DNA of 64,000 nt. Origin: JABMMZ01 sp040386935. GTDB taxonomy: Bacteria > Bacteroidota > Bacteroidia > NS11-12g > UBA955. The DNA is taken from positions 1-64,000 of the forward strand of contig JAZKEQ010000009.1 in the NCBI GenBank assembly GCA_040386935.1, read 5' to 3'. Below, in pieces: positions 16,940-25,499 of this stretch (its first letter is position 1; every line of letters starts with the position of its first letter). Under the pieces are notes generated by a model, which did no database searches, was not told the origin of the DNA, and saw only the letters and a list, made by a program, of their open reading frames with translations. The position numbers and the translations under genes were made by a program.

Positions 16940-17226
16940 TACATGTGGTTAAGCTCTTCCGGTAAGTCGTAAAAAGTCGGGTGTCTGTATATTTTATCAC
17001 CTGCCGGTTCAAATAATGAATCCTGTTCTGCCGGTTCGCTGGCATGCAAGTGCTTGCTTTCAACCACCCATATGCTTACACCTTCCAGGCGTCTGGTATA
17101 AACGTCTCTTGCGTTTTCAATTGCCATTTTTATATCGGCTGCGTGAAGACTTCCAACATGTTTGTGGTTTAAACCTTGTTTAGCCCTTATAAATACTTCC
17201 CACAATGGCCACTCTTTTTGATTCAT
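16939..17226 (-). CDS. paaB: Phenylacetyl-CoA epoxidase subunit PaaB
   Basis: A 95-residue protein reading WPLWEVFIRAKQGLNHKHVGS then LHAADIKMAIENARDVYTRR and EGVSIWVV, which is the nearly invariant PaaB signature. PaaB bridges PaaAC heterodimers in the epoxidase complex. It sits 10 bp after paaA and overlaps paaC by one base, so the three subunits are translationally linked. Confidence 0.97.
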   Translation of the reverse strand: MNQKEWPLWEVFIRAKQGLNHKHVGSLHAADIKMAIENARDVYTRRLEGVSIWVVESKHLHASEPAEQDSLFEPAGDKIYRHPTFYDLPEELNHM

Positions 17227-17236
17227 TGATATTAAA

Positions 17237-18187
17237 TTATGCTGCGTTTGTTTTACTTTCTTCTCTCAATTTACTTTTTTCACTATAGGCAACGGCTGCA
17301 TTGCGCACCCATTCGCCTTTTTCCCATGCATCAACTCTTGCTTTTAATCGCTGTTTATTGCATGGCCCGTTGCCGGCTACTACCTGATTAAACTCTTCCC
17401 AATCGATAACACCAAAATCGTAATGACCTCTAGCTTCATTCCATTTTATATCGGGATCCGGTATTGTGATACCAAGTATTTCGGCCTGGTGAACACATAC
17501 ATCTACAAATTTTTGTCTGAGTTCATCATTGCTGAAACGTTTGATTTTCCATTTCATACTCAGTGCACTGTTAGGCGACTGATCATCATTTGGTCCAAAC
17601 ATCATCATGCTAGGCCACCACCATCTATTCAAAGCATCCTGTGCCATTGCTTTCTGTTCAGGGGTGCCGCTGCAAAGGGTTAATAAAATTTCATAACCTT
17701 GTCTTTGGTGAAAACTTTCTTCTTTACACACTCTCACCATTGCTCTTGCATAGGGGCCATAACTGGCTCTGCAAAGAGGTACCTGATTCATGATGGCTGC
17801 ACCGTCAACCAACCAGCCTATTGCGCCCATATCAGCCCAGGTAAGGGTCGGGTAGTTGAATATACTGCTGTATTTTGCTTTGCCTGAATGGAGTTCTGCC
17901 AGCATTTCATCGCGGCTCATGCCAAGTGTTTCTGCTGCTGAATAAAGGTATAATCCATGACCGGCTTCATCTTGCACTTTTGCTAAAAGAGCGACTTTTC
18001 GTCTCAAATTTGGGGCACGGGTAATCCAGTTGCCCTCAGGAAGCATACCAACAATCTCGCTGTGTGCATGTTGAGAGATTTGACGGAGTAAGGTTTTGCG
18101 ATACTTTTCAGGCATCCAATCCCTTGGCTCAATTTTTATTTCATCGTCAATTTTTTTCTGAAAGGCTTCTTCAAGATTTATTTCCAT
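17237..18187 (-). CDS. paaA: Phenylacetyl-CoA epoxidase catalytic subunit PaaA
   Basis: A 316-residue di-iron oxygenase subunit. Ferritin-type metal motifs are visible in HSEIVGMLPEGNW, QDEAGHGLYLYSAAE (ExxH) and CKEESFHQRQGYE (ExxH), as in known PaaA. The enzyme adds one oxygen from O2 to the ring of phenylacetyl-CoA, forming an epoxide. It is the first gene of paaABC. A minus-strand TAAATTTG box at 18202-18209 lies 14 bp ahead of the start; the TTG partner is imperfect. The upstream 332-bp gap is shared with a divergent stress-protein gene. Confidence 0.97.
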   Translation of the reverse strand: MEINLEEAFQKKIDDEIKIEPRDWMPEKYRKTLLRQISQHAHSEIVGMLPEGNWITRAPNLRRKVALLAKVQDEAGHGLYLYSAAETLGMSRDEMLAELHSGKAKYSSIFNYPTLTWADMGAIGWLVDGAAIMNQVPLCRASYGPYARAMVRVCKEESFHQRQGYEILLTLCSGTPEQKAMAQDALNRWWWPSMMMFGPNDDQSPNSALSMKWKIKRFSNDELRQKFVDVCVHQAEILGITIPDPDIKWNEARGHYDFGVIDWEEFNQVVAGNGPCNKQRLKARVDAWEKGEWVRNAAVAYSEKSKLREESKTNAA

Positions 18188-18519
18188 AATAATTCAGACT
18201 ACAAATTTAAAGGATATTTTATTATATAACAGAAAAATGAATACCTTGTTTGGTGACCTGTTCGAATCGATAAATTTTAAGTGCTTGTTTATTAAATGAT
18301 TGACCTAGCAAATAAAAGGCTTTTCGTTGATTATCAATCTCATAAACGTACATAGATTGATTATAAATTAACAATTTCTTTTATTTTCTATATGAAAGAA
18401 TCATTTAATTATCTATTTTTGCTGTGTTAAAATTGAATACAGCCGATTTTAGCTCTTTTCGAATTAGTTCTCCTTATCATGTTATTTAATTTGAAACTAT
18501 TAAATAAGTTGTTAGAATT
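18188..18519. promoter_or_regulatory. Divergent control region between paaA and the stress-protein gene
   Basis: This 332-bp AT-rich gap carries outward-facing starts. Visible elements are TAAATTTG on the minus strand (18202-18209) for paaA, TATTTTTG on the plus strand (18414-18421) for the stress-protein gene, and an inverted repeat ATCAATCT (18333-18340) / AGATTGAT (18354-18361) with a 13-bp spacer that could bind a regulator. No coding frame or RNA gene is seen, and no PaaR/PaaX-type regulator gene is in the window. Confidence 0.4.
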
Positions 18520-19353
18520 ATGAAGAATTCAAAAACAATCCTAGTCGCTTACGACCTAAGCATCGCGTCCAGAAATGCACTGGAAATCGCAGCAGAACTT
18601 GCAGCAAGAACAAACTCTGCACTGTTTATTTATCATGTTATTTCAGCATCTGTTCTTACGGACAGTGAAATGGTTTATACCTTTTCACCCGAGGAAGATG
18701 CTAAAAAGATGAATGCCCTCATCAAAAGGGGTGTCACTTATCTGAAAAAAAGATTTCCCGGTGTTCCCGTCAGTTACAAAATTGATTACGGTTTCCTTAT
18801 CCCTTCTATCATCGATAAAACAAAAGAAATTAATCCTTGGTTATCGGTATTCGGTGTAAAAAAACGCACAGGTTTAGATAAAGTAATATTTGGCGATACC
18901 TGTTCAACACTTATCGGTCAATTGAGAGGTGGTATGTTGGTAATACCAATGAACTACCGCAAATTGGATTTGAGACTAATCGCATATGCATGGGATGGTT
19001 TGACATCAGAAGTGTATCACTTAGGTGCGCTTAGAACCATGTTGAATGCCGGCAAATCAAAAATAATGGCAATTAATATTACCCATTATGATGAAAAAGC
19101 AGAGAAAAATACCCAATCATTCAAACAAAATCTGAAGCGTATGTTTGTTGGCCATACTGTAGAAGTATCACAGGTTCAGGGTCTCGATAAAGAAAAGGAA
19201 CTGGAACGCGTTATCAGAAAGATTGAACCAAAGATGACCGTGGTATTTGCTCACCATTACCCTACTTGGCAGAAAATATTTCACAAGCGTTTTTCAAGAA
19301 AAATTTTCAAGTTCATCAAGTCTCCAATGCTTGTTGTAAGCGAGAAAAATTAA
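18520..19353 (+). CDS. Universal stress protein (tandem UspA-like)
   Basis: A 277-residue protein with a clear N-terminal Usp domain (KTILVAYDLSIASRNALEIAAELAA and the following SALFIYHVI strand) and a second, more divergent half (LRLIAYAWDG to SPMLVVSEKN). The canonical ATP-loop G-2x-G-9x-G(S/T) is not clear, so nucleotide binding is uncertain. Usp proteins respond to starvation or redox stress. Its stop overlaps the stop of the convergent helicase gene by 4 bp. Confidence 0.82.
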   Translation: MKNSKTILVAYDLSIASRNALEIAAELAARTNSALFIYHVISASVLTDSEMVYTFSPEEDAKKMNALIKRGVTYLKKRFPGVPVSYKIDYGFLIPSIIDKTKEINPWLSVFGVKKRTGLDKVIFGDTCSTLIGQLRGGMLVIPMNYRKLDLRLIAYAWDGLTSEVYHLGALRTMLNAGKSKIMAINITHYDEKAEKNTQSFKQNLKRMFVGHTVEVSQVQGLDKEKELERVIRKIEPKMTVVFAHHYPTWQKIFHKRFSRKIFKFIKSPMLVVSEKN

Positions 19354-22300
19354 TCTTCCGTTAAACTACTTCCGGGTAATTGCTCGGTCACCAATACTTC
19401 TTTTTTAAGGTAATAGCGTACAAATTTGCACCAGTCGCATTTGTCCTCATTGCAACCCTTTGTGAATTCATGTGCTTTTATTTTTGAGAAAGTTTCCTTT
19501 ATCTGAGCTGTTACAAATGTGGCCTCTTCTGGCTTAATAAAGAATTTTACCTTTTCAAATTCACCCGTTTTTATAGGTTCTACAAAGTTCATTTCACCCT
19601 CAGTCATTTGCCACTGATTGCTGTGGTCATTCTCAATCAATAAATGGTAAAATACCATTTGGCGCCAGTAGTCTCCACCTAAAACCTGTTCTCTTTTTTC
19701 CGGATCAGGATCCTCTTTTGGTGGGTTGCAGGCTAATTTTGCTTTTGTATAGTCACCGGTCTTAAAATCAATTACATAAGCGTTTGTTCCATCGAAAGTA
19801 ATCTTGTCGAGTTTCCCTTTTACAGGCACTCCTTTAACCACAATATTGACCATATTTTTTTCTACTGTAAATACCTTTTCATCCTGCCATTGGTCTTCAT
19901 AGTGCTTGTAGTACAAAGGCAATATTTTCTTGCCATGGGCCAATCGTCTCTCATATGCATCGTCTGAAAAACTATCCCTTTGTGCATACATTGATTTTTC
20001 AAAATAGCTGATGAATACATCATCTCCGGGCAACTTTTTCGCATCACTTTTTTGCATGTCGAGAAATAAATTTTCGAGTGCATAGTGGATGGCTGTACCA
20101 AAACTTGCCCCTTCACTTTTAGCACTTGGTACTTTTAAAACATGGTTGAAATAAAATTCTACAGGACAACGGAGATATGAGTTGAGGTGAGTCGCTGATA
20201 ATGAGTAATTGGCCAATAAGGTATCGAGATAATCGTGATCGATTAATTCAAAATCAGGCACTTCTTCATCGCGGTAATACAGCGCTTCAAAATCTAATAT
20301 AGTAGCTTCATCAAGCACAGGAGTAGTAATTTTACACAAACCGGCTTCTTCCAATTCTGCAATGAATCGCAGTTTTTCTAGTGGTTTAGTTTCGAGTGTT
20401 TGTTTGTGATAAGATATGGTCAACCCTTTTTTTGCACGGGTCATGGCCACATAAAACAAGCGCCTGTTTTCTTCTTCCTCACCGGTTGTTTCATCCGATT
20501 TAAATAGCAATTTAGTGAGGTTGAAATCGCGGTCGTTGTTGCGTGTAAACCATGCTGTGTCAATGCAGTTAGTAATAAAGACATGCTCAAATTCCAATCC
20601 TTTGCTGCTATGTGTTGTAATCAGATTAACACTATCGGGTACTTGCAAAATCTGCCAAGCTTCAATAGGAATATTAAATTCTACATAACGCTTAACAGTT
20701 TTTAATAAATCGCGCAATTGCATGCGTGGATTTTTAGCAGCTTCTTCCTTGATAAAATCAAAAAAGGTTCTCAGCATTTGCATTTGCCAGCGCTTGTCAT
20801 CCGCTTTCATCACATAGCTGAGAATGCCTCCCTTGGCAATAATTTTTTCAATCAACTGGGGAACGGTAATGTTGTTTACCAAGCCGGTCCAGTATTCCAA
20901 ATCTGATGCCAGTCGTTTTAATTCTGTCTTACTATCAATGCCTGCCTGACCGGTAAATAAGTTGGGATTTTCTTTATTGAGGTCGGCCAAATAATCACGC
21001 CATTTGGCTCTTTTGTTTTTTATTTCTACACTAATTTTTGCTGTTTGTAGGGCAGGGATATTGTAAAAATCAAAATTGAGAATTTCGAAAATATGCTCCT
21101 CACCTGTATAGGGCTTACGCGATTCCGCTTCTATATAAGTGAGTATTTTGAGCATCTTCAGAATCAATAATTCATTCAAGATATTGATCCTTCGTTTTGA
21201 ATTAAAAGGAATTTGATGAGCCTGAAGGTATTTGGTCAGAATTTCTACTTGTCGGTGATTGCGGTAAAGGATGGCTATTTCATTGTATGGAACACCTTCT
21301 GTGTGTAATTTTTCGATGGCCCGACCTATGCCAATAGCTTCGTGTAAAGGATTGAAATATGATTCAATAACAGGCAGTTCAACAACTGTTTTATAGTCGG
21401 GGTGAGCGGCAAAAAGTTGTTTATCAATAGTGCTTAAACGCTCTTTGTTTATATTAATTAAATTGCGTGAAGCATCGAGTATGGGTTGTCCTGAACGGTA
21501 GTTTTCTGTTAATACGGTTGTGCTGAGATGGTCTTCATAAATAGAGGCAAAGTTTAAGATATTGCCAACATTGGCACCTTGAAAACGATAGATGGATTGG
21601 TCATCATCACCTACTACAAAAAGGTTGGGAATCTCCCAGTATTCTGCAAGATATTGTACCAATTGATTTTGTGCCCCATTGGTATCCTGAAACTCATCTA
21701 CCAAAAAATATAGAAAGCGTTCCTGATAATTCAACAGAAAATTTTTGTCATCCCTAAATGCTTTCACCACCCATGTAATCATGTCAGTAAAATCATACAA
21801 CTTGCGGTCCAGCATTTTGTTCTGAAATATTTTAAACTGACTCACAGCAGCAATTAAACGATCTGTTTTTTCTCTTTCATCCTTGTATTTTTTTTCATTT
21901 AAGTCGCCTTTTTGAAACCCTTTGCCATTGCGCTTGTAGATGAATTCTTCCTCTTCTTCTCTGGCCTTAAACTGTTCGTTAGCCATTTGTATCAAGGTGT
22001 CTGAATCGAGGTTCTCCTCCTTCATTATTTTGAAAAGATTTCTGAAGTTAGGTACATCGTAATAGATTTCGCCTTTCAGTCGTTTCAATATGCTGTCATT
22101 GGGCAATTCATCTATCATTTCCTGAACTATTTCAATGGCATCCAAATCACTGGCCGGATTCAGATTGCTATACCCAAAATAATTGTTGTTGTGCTGAATG
22201 ATTTCATTGCATAGCGAATGAAATGTATGAATATTTACACGATAAGCAGCAGGACCAATAAACTTCAATAAACGTTCGCGCATAGCAACAACACCTGCAT

Positions 22301-22493
22301 CAGTATAGGTTAAGCACAATATCTGATAGGGTGGAGTATCTGTTTTTTGCAAAATGTTAGCAATACGGGCAGCCAGTATTTGGGTCTTACCGGTACCGGG
22401 TCCTGCCACTACCATTACAGGTCCGTCAATGGTATTGACCGCATGTTGCTGTGCAGTATTAAGTGAATTATAGAGGGTTTCGAAATCGGTCAT
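19350..22493 (-). CDS. UvrD-family helicase fused to PD-(D/E)XK nuclease with Fe-S-type cysteines
   Basis: A 1047-residue protein. Superfamily 1A helicase motifs are complete: GPGTGKT at 31-37, DEFQDTNGAQ, DDDQSIYRFQGA, LTENYRSG, THSSKGLEFEHVF and RRLFYVAMTRAKKG. The C-terminal third has RecB/AddB-type nuclease motifs: GTAIHYALENLF, VKGKLDKITFD and VIDFKTG (Asp909, Lys911). A cysteine in YLRCPVEFYF plus CNEDKCDWC near residue 1014 could form an iron-sulfur staple as in AddB-like nucleases. It probably unwinds and cuts DNA ends in repair. A TTG start at 22505 is possible; the ATG at 22493 is chosen. It stands alone, without an adjacent AddA/RecC partner. Confidence 0.88.
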   Translation of the reverse strand: MTDFETLYNSLNTAQQHAVNTIDGPVMVVAGPGTGKTQILAARIANILQKTDTPPYQILCLTYTDAGVVAMRERLLKFIGPAAYRVNIHTFHSLCNEIIQHNNNYFGYSNLNPASDLDAIEIVQEMIDELPNDSILKRLKGEIYYDVPNFRNLFKIMKEENLDSDTLIQMANEQFKAREEEEEFIYKRNGKGFQKGDLNEKKYKDEREKTDRLIAAVSQFKIFQNKMLDRKLYDFTDMITWVVKAFRDDKNFLLNYQERFLYFLVDEFQDTNGAQNQLVQYLAEYWEIPNLFVVGDDDQSIYRFQGANVGNILNFASIYEDHLSTTVLTENYRSGQPILDASRNLININKERLSTIDKQLFAAHPDYKTVVELPVIESYFNPLHEAIGIGRAIEKLHTEGVPYNEIAILYRNHRQVEILTKYLQAHQIPFNSKRRINILNELLILKMLKILTYIEAESRKPYTGEEHIFEILNFDFYNIPALQTAKISVEIKNKRAKWRDYLADLNKENPNLFTGQAGIDSKTELKRLASDLEYWTGLVNNITVPQLIEKIIAKGGILSYVMKADDKRWQMQMLRTFFDFIKEEAAKNPRMQLRDLLKTVKRYVEFNIPIEAWQILQVPDSVNLITTHSSKGLEFEHVFITNCIDTAWFTRNNDRDFNLTKLLFKSDETTGEEEENRRLFYVAMTRAKKGLTISYHKQTLETKPLEKLRFIAELEEAGLCKITTPVLDEATILDFEALYYRDEEVPDFELIDHDYLDTLLANYSLSATHLNSYLRCPVEFYFNHVLKVPSAKSEGASFGTAIHYALENLFLDMQKSDAKKLPGDDVFISYFEKSMYAQRDSFSDDAYERRLAHGKKILPLYYKHYEDQWQDEKVFTVEKNMVNIVVKGVPVKGKLDKITFDGTNAYVIDFKTGDYTKAKLACNPPKEDPDPEKREQVLGGDYWRQMVFYHLLIENDHSNQWQMTEGEMNFVEPIKTGEFEKVKFFIKPEEATFVTAQIKETFSKIKAHEFTKGCNEDKCDWCKFVRYYLKKEVLVTEQLPGSSLTED

Positions 22494-22539
22494 GGTGCTT
22501 GACAAATATAATTCAAAGTTTTACTTTGGTAATAAATAT

Positions 22540-22956
22540 TCAAGCGCTTATTTCATCTGTGTCAGGTTCTTCACGTATTGCCTCTTTTAAACACACGATC
22601 ATACTGGCGAAAGCAAGAAAACCATTTAAAAAGATATTAATGATAGGGAAGTATTCAGCTTTTAATGTCTTGCGAATGATATTGTTTGAAAATTCAGCAC
22701 CGAACTCATCGATTGTTATTTCATAGATGATATAATTATAATATGCGAGTATAAGCGCTAAAATAACTAGGAGAATTCTGTTGATTTTAATATTCTTAAA
22801 ATACCAGTAGGTGTAAACAATAAATGCAATGACACCCGGTATGCCCATAATGAATACTAGGCTTAATAAAGTAAGGTCGGGGTAGCAAACAATGCCAATC
22901 AAATTGTTGAAGAATAAGAAGGCATAGATCAAACGAATGAATTTATTTTCTTTCAT
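22540..22956 (-). CDS. Four-pass membrane protein, unknown function
   Basis: A 138-residue protein with four predicted hydrophobic segments (about 8-24, 28-50, 60-78 and 100-122) and an acidic tail (EEPDTDE). No family is recognised. Its ATG overlaps the stop of the Coq4-like gene (ATGA), so it is the last gene of the cluster headed by the membrane protein at 24377. Shared control by the regulator in that cluster is inferred. Confidence 0.6.
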   Translation of the reverse strand: MKENKFIRLIYAFLFFNNLIGIVCYPDLTLLSLVFIMGIPGVIAFIVYTYWYFKNIKINRILLVILALILAYYNYIIYEITIDEFGAEFSNNIIRKTLKAEYFPIINIFLNGFLAFASMIVCLKEAIREEPDTDEISA

Positions 22957-23426
22957 AATGGAAGTATGTTGAGGTTTTTTCTGAGTTGAAGAACGGGTTG
23001 AGATAATTGGTTTTCGAGGTGAATATCTGACAGGGATTTGGCTTGTTTACCGCGTTTATACGAGCGATAGAAATCAACAATGTATTCGGGCGTAAGAAGA
23101 GGGCCAAATATGAGGACAACCCATACTGTAGGGCTTTTATTGCCATTGCCAAATTCAAAATACTGCATCAGTATTTCACCTCTCACATCTGTTTCTATTT
23201 CCAATAAAGCATGTTTGATGTCGTGAAGTTCATAACCTTTGATTAGTTGCAGTTTACGCTTATTTAGAAATTGCAGGGTGGTAGCACCCAGACTGTTTTC
23301 AGGGCAGTTGGTGAGATAAGCGGTTGTAATTGGCTGGTAAGTTGTTTTGTATATCAGCCTTATCATTGGAAAGTAAATGCTCTCAGCCAATAGATTAACC
23401 ATATTTTCACGCCATTTTATTTTCAT
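22953..23426 (-). CDS. Coq4-like protein
   Basis: A 157-residue protein with the Coq4 family zinc motif HDxxH-x11-E: His68, Asp69, His72 and Glu84, followed by MQYFEFGNG and a C-terminal SYKRGKQAKS region. Eukaryotic Coq4 acts in ubiquinone assembly and has been linked to ring C1 decarboxylation/hydroxylation; Bacteroidota use menaquinone, so the role here is unknown and may concern another lipid or quinone. The frame is open to a TTG at 23462, but the ATG at 23426 (MKIKWRENM) is preferred and places an operator-like palindrome just upstream. It overlaps the next gene by 4 bp. Confidence 0.75.
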   Translation of the reverse strand: MKIKWRENMVNLLAESIYFPMIRLIYKTTYQPITTAYLTNCPENSLGATTLQFLNKRKLQLIKGYELHDIKHALLEIETDVRGEILMQYFEFGNGNKSPTVWVVLIFGPLLTPEYIVDFYRSYKRGKQAKSLSDIHLENQLSQPVLQLRKNLNILPL

Positions 23427-23430
23427 ATAG

Positions 23431-23455
23431 AAAGTGCTTTGTATTTCAAAGTAAT
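23431..23455 (-). promoter_or_regulatory. Operator-like palindrome upstream of the Coq4-like gene
   Basis: On the minus strand the core reads TACTTTG-AAA-TACAAAGCA (23435-23453), an inverted repeat with 7-bp arms (one mismatch). The 25-bp block matches the block at 24378-24402 in 22 positions. It lies between the regulator stop (23468) and the Coq4-like ATG (23426). Confidence 0.65.
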
Positions 23456-23467
23456 TGTGCAAAAAAA

Positions 23468-23752
23468 TTATTTCTTCACCAGCGCTTCAATTGCCTTCAG
23501 GTGTTTATCAAAGGCATTTTTCCCTTTTTTTGTAGCCTTGTAAGTGGTGTTTGTTTTACGGCCGATGAAAGATTTCTTAATTTCAATATAACCTGATTTT
23601 TCAAGAGAAGTAATGTGACTGGCCAAATTGCCATCGGTTAAATCGAGCAGTTCCTTAAAGGTTAAAAACTCCACCCATTCATTCACCATCAGAATGGCCA
23701 TAATGCCCAACCTGACACGATTTTCAAAAGCTTTGTCAAAATCTTCAAGCAT
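23468..23752 (-). CDS. Winged-helix transcriptional regulator (HTH_34-like)
   Basis: A 94-residue single-domain protein. FENRVRLGIMAILM, FTFKELLDLTDGNLASHITSLEKSGYI and KKSFIGRKTNTTYKATKKGKNAF give the helix-turn-helix and wing of the HTH_34 group (MarR/ArsR-related winged helix). There is no ligand domain. Its start lies 8 bp inside the upstream membrane-protein gene, so the two are coupled, a pairing often seen for this regulator type. The two palindromes at 24378-24402 and 23431-23455 are its likely binding sites (inference). Confidence 0.85.
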   Translation of the reverse strand: MLEDFDKAFENRVRLGIMAILMVNEWVEFLTFKELLDLTDGNLASHITSLEKSGYIEIKKSFIGRKTNTTYKATKKGKNAFDKHLKAIEALVKK

Positions 23753-24377
23753 TGTTTCTGTCTGACTTAAAATAAATATTGAACCCGTATATGATGTGCA
23801 TTACACCAAACCCTATGGTCCAAAAAACGATGTGGTAATTAATAAATACAAGGCAAAAAATACCCAGTAGCATTTCTATAACGCCCAAAGATCTTATCAC
23901 ACTAATGGTGTAATTGCCTGCATTGAACAATACCATGCCATAAAAAATAAGGGAAAGGGGAAGCACCAAATCAGGAATTTCAAAGGCTAATAACAGGCAG
24001 AAAATACCGGATGCAATTAATGGTAAAAAGAAATTGATCAGAAATCTTTTGGAACTATTGCCCCAAACATTCACTTTCATTTTTCTCGATTTTTGTACAC
24101 TGAGGATGACTGCTGATCCTATTGATAACACCAAAATAGCAAATGCAGTAAGCAGTGCGTTAATGATGTTGTCTGCCGGTAATTGGTTTAAAATACTGAG
24201 GTCACCTGAAAAGGGGTCGATGCTGTAATAATAACAAAATAACACAACACCTGTAATGGCGATAATGCCGGTGGTAATGCCCGATATGCCACTGAGTGAT
24301 ATGAAACGGGTTGACCTTTCCATCAGGTTTTTGATGTCGCTCAAGGTCTCTGTATGGGTATTGTTTTCGGTGTGCAT
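23745..24377 (-). CDS. Six-pass membrane protein paired with the winged-helix regulator
   Basis: From the ATG at 24377 the protein has 210 residues: a soluble N-terminus with LSDIKNLMERSTRFISLSG, then about six hydrophobic helices (roughly 26-48, 72-92, 108-128, 132-150, 158-175 and 180-200). The opening motif followed by membrane helices is typical of Bacteroidota membrane proteins coupled to small winged-helix regulators; function unknown. The longer frame to 24467 is rejected because the start at 24377 follows the palindrome directly. The last 8 bp overlap the regulator gene. Confidence 0.68.
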   Translation of the reverse strand: MHTENNTHTETLSDIKNLMERSTRFISLSGISGITTGIIAITGVVLFCYYYSIDPFSGDLSILNQLPADNIINALLTAFAILVLSIGSAVILSVQKSRKMKVNVWGNSSKRFLINFFLPLIASGIFCLLLAFEIPDLVLPLSLIFYGMVLFNAGNYTISVIRSLGVIEMLLGIFCLVFINYHIVFWTIGFGVMHIIYGFNIYFKSDRNNA

Positions 24378-24402
24378 AAAGTACTTTGTAGTGCAAAGTA
24401 AT
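24378..24402 (-). promoter_or_regulatory. Operator-like palindrome at the head of the regulator cluster
   Basis: On the minus strand the core TACTTTG-CAC-TACAAAGTA spans 24382-24400: 7-bp perfect arms around 5 bp. It ends 5 bp before the ATG at 24377. A TTG 20 bp ahead of TTACTTTG makes it overlap a probable -7 box, a position suited to repression. A near copy lies at 23431-23455. Confidence 0.7.
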
Positions 24403-24517
24403 GAAGTCGTCAAATTAAATACAATAGCGTTTCTACAAAAATATGGATATACAGGATAAAAATTCAAATGTCTGATATTTTATAATCAAACATATTCATT
24501 CCCCTGCAAATGCAGTA

Positions 24518-24547
24518 TTGTAAAGTTTAGCTTTATCGCTATTTTTG
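24518..24547 (+). promoter_or_regulatory. Promoter of the GDP-fucose synthase gene
   Basis: TTG at 24518-24520 and TATTTTTG at 24540-24547 are exactly 19 bp apart, a full match to the Bacteroidota housekeeping consensus. The GTG start at 24564 is 16 bp beyond the -7 box, so the leader is very short. Confidence 0.65.
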
Positions 24548-24563
24548 CTATAACAAATAATCA

Positions 24564-25499
24564 GTGGAAAAACATTCAAAGATATATGTGGCCGGACACC
24601 GTGGAATGGTGGGCAGTGCAGTACACCGTGCATTGCAGGCAAAAGGGTTCAGCAATATTGTTACCCGTACTTCGGGTGAGCTCGACTTAAGAAATCAACA
24701 GGCAGTAGCTGATTTTTTCAATCAGGAAAAACCGGAATATGTATTCATGTGTGCCGCCAAGGTAGGTGGTATCGTGGCTAATAATACTTATCGTGCAGAC
24801 TTTCTGTACGACAATCTCTGCATTCAAAATAATATCATACACGCAGCATTTGTAAACGATGTAGAAAAACTGATGTTTTTTGGAAGCAGCTGTATCTATC
24901 CAAAGTTAGCGCCACAACCGTTAAAAGAAGAGTATCTGTTAACGGGTCTACTGGAGCCAACCAACGAACCTTATGCGATTGCTAAAATAGCAGGCATTAA
25001 ATTATGTGAAGCTTATCGCAGTCAACACAATTGCAATTTTATATCTGTAATGCCAACCAATTTGTATGGCATCAATGATAACTATCACCCGCAAAATAGT
25101 CACGTATTACCTGCGCTTATCCGCAAGTTTCACGAGGCTAAAGCAAGCGATGCACCTCAGGTTGAGATATGGGGCACGGGGTCGCCATTGCGCGAATTTT
25201 TATATGCGGATGATTTAGCTGATGCGGCATTGTTTCTGATGTTAAACTACGATGGTGAGGAATTCGTAAACATAGGAACAGGCACTGATTTAAGCATAAA
25301 AGATTTGGCGCTGATGATTAAAGCCATCGTAGGGTACAATGGGGAATTGGTGTTCAATACAGACAAGCCGGATGGTACCCCCCGCAAGCTTATGGATGTG
25401 TCGTATCTGAAACAACTGGGCTGGCAATACACCACCCAATTGGATGAAGGTATACGCATGGCTTACGCTGATTTTCTTAAAAATAATACGCCCCAATAA
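24564..25499 (+). CDS. fcl: GDP-L-fucose synthase
   Basis: A 311-residue short-chain dehydrogenase. YVAGHRGMVGSAV is the NADP-binding loop; SSCIYPK and the YAIAK pair (Tyr and Lys) with the preceding serine form the catalytic triad; NEPYAIAKIAGIKLCEAY and MPTNLYG are typical of GDP-4-keto-6-deoxymannose epimerase/reductase (WcaG). It makes GDP-L-fucose for surface polysaccharides. The start is GTG, since no ATG occurs before the nucleotide loop. The usual partner gmd is not in the window. Confidence 0.93.
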   Translation: MEKHSKIYVAGHRGMVGSAVHRALQAKGFSNIVTRTSGELDLRNQQAVADFFNQEKPEYVFMCAAKVGGIVANNTYRADFLYDNLCIQNNIIHAAFVNDVEKLMFFGSSCIYPKLAPQPLKEEYLLTGLLEPTNEPYAIAKIAGIKLCEAYRSQHNCNFISVMPTNLYGINDNYHPQNSHVLPALIRKFHEAKASDAPQVEIWGTGSPLREFLYADDLADAALFLMLNYDGEEFVNIGTGTDLSIKDLALMIKAIVGYNGELVFNTDKPDGTPRKLMDVSYLKQLGWQYTTQLDEGIRMAYADFLKNNTPQ

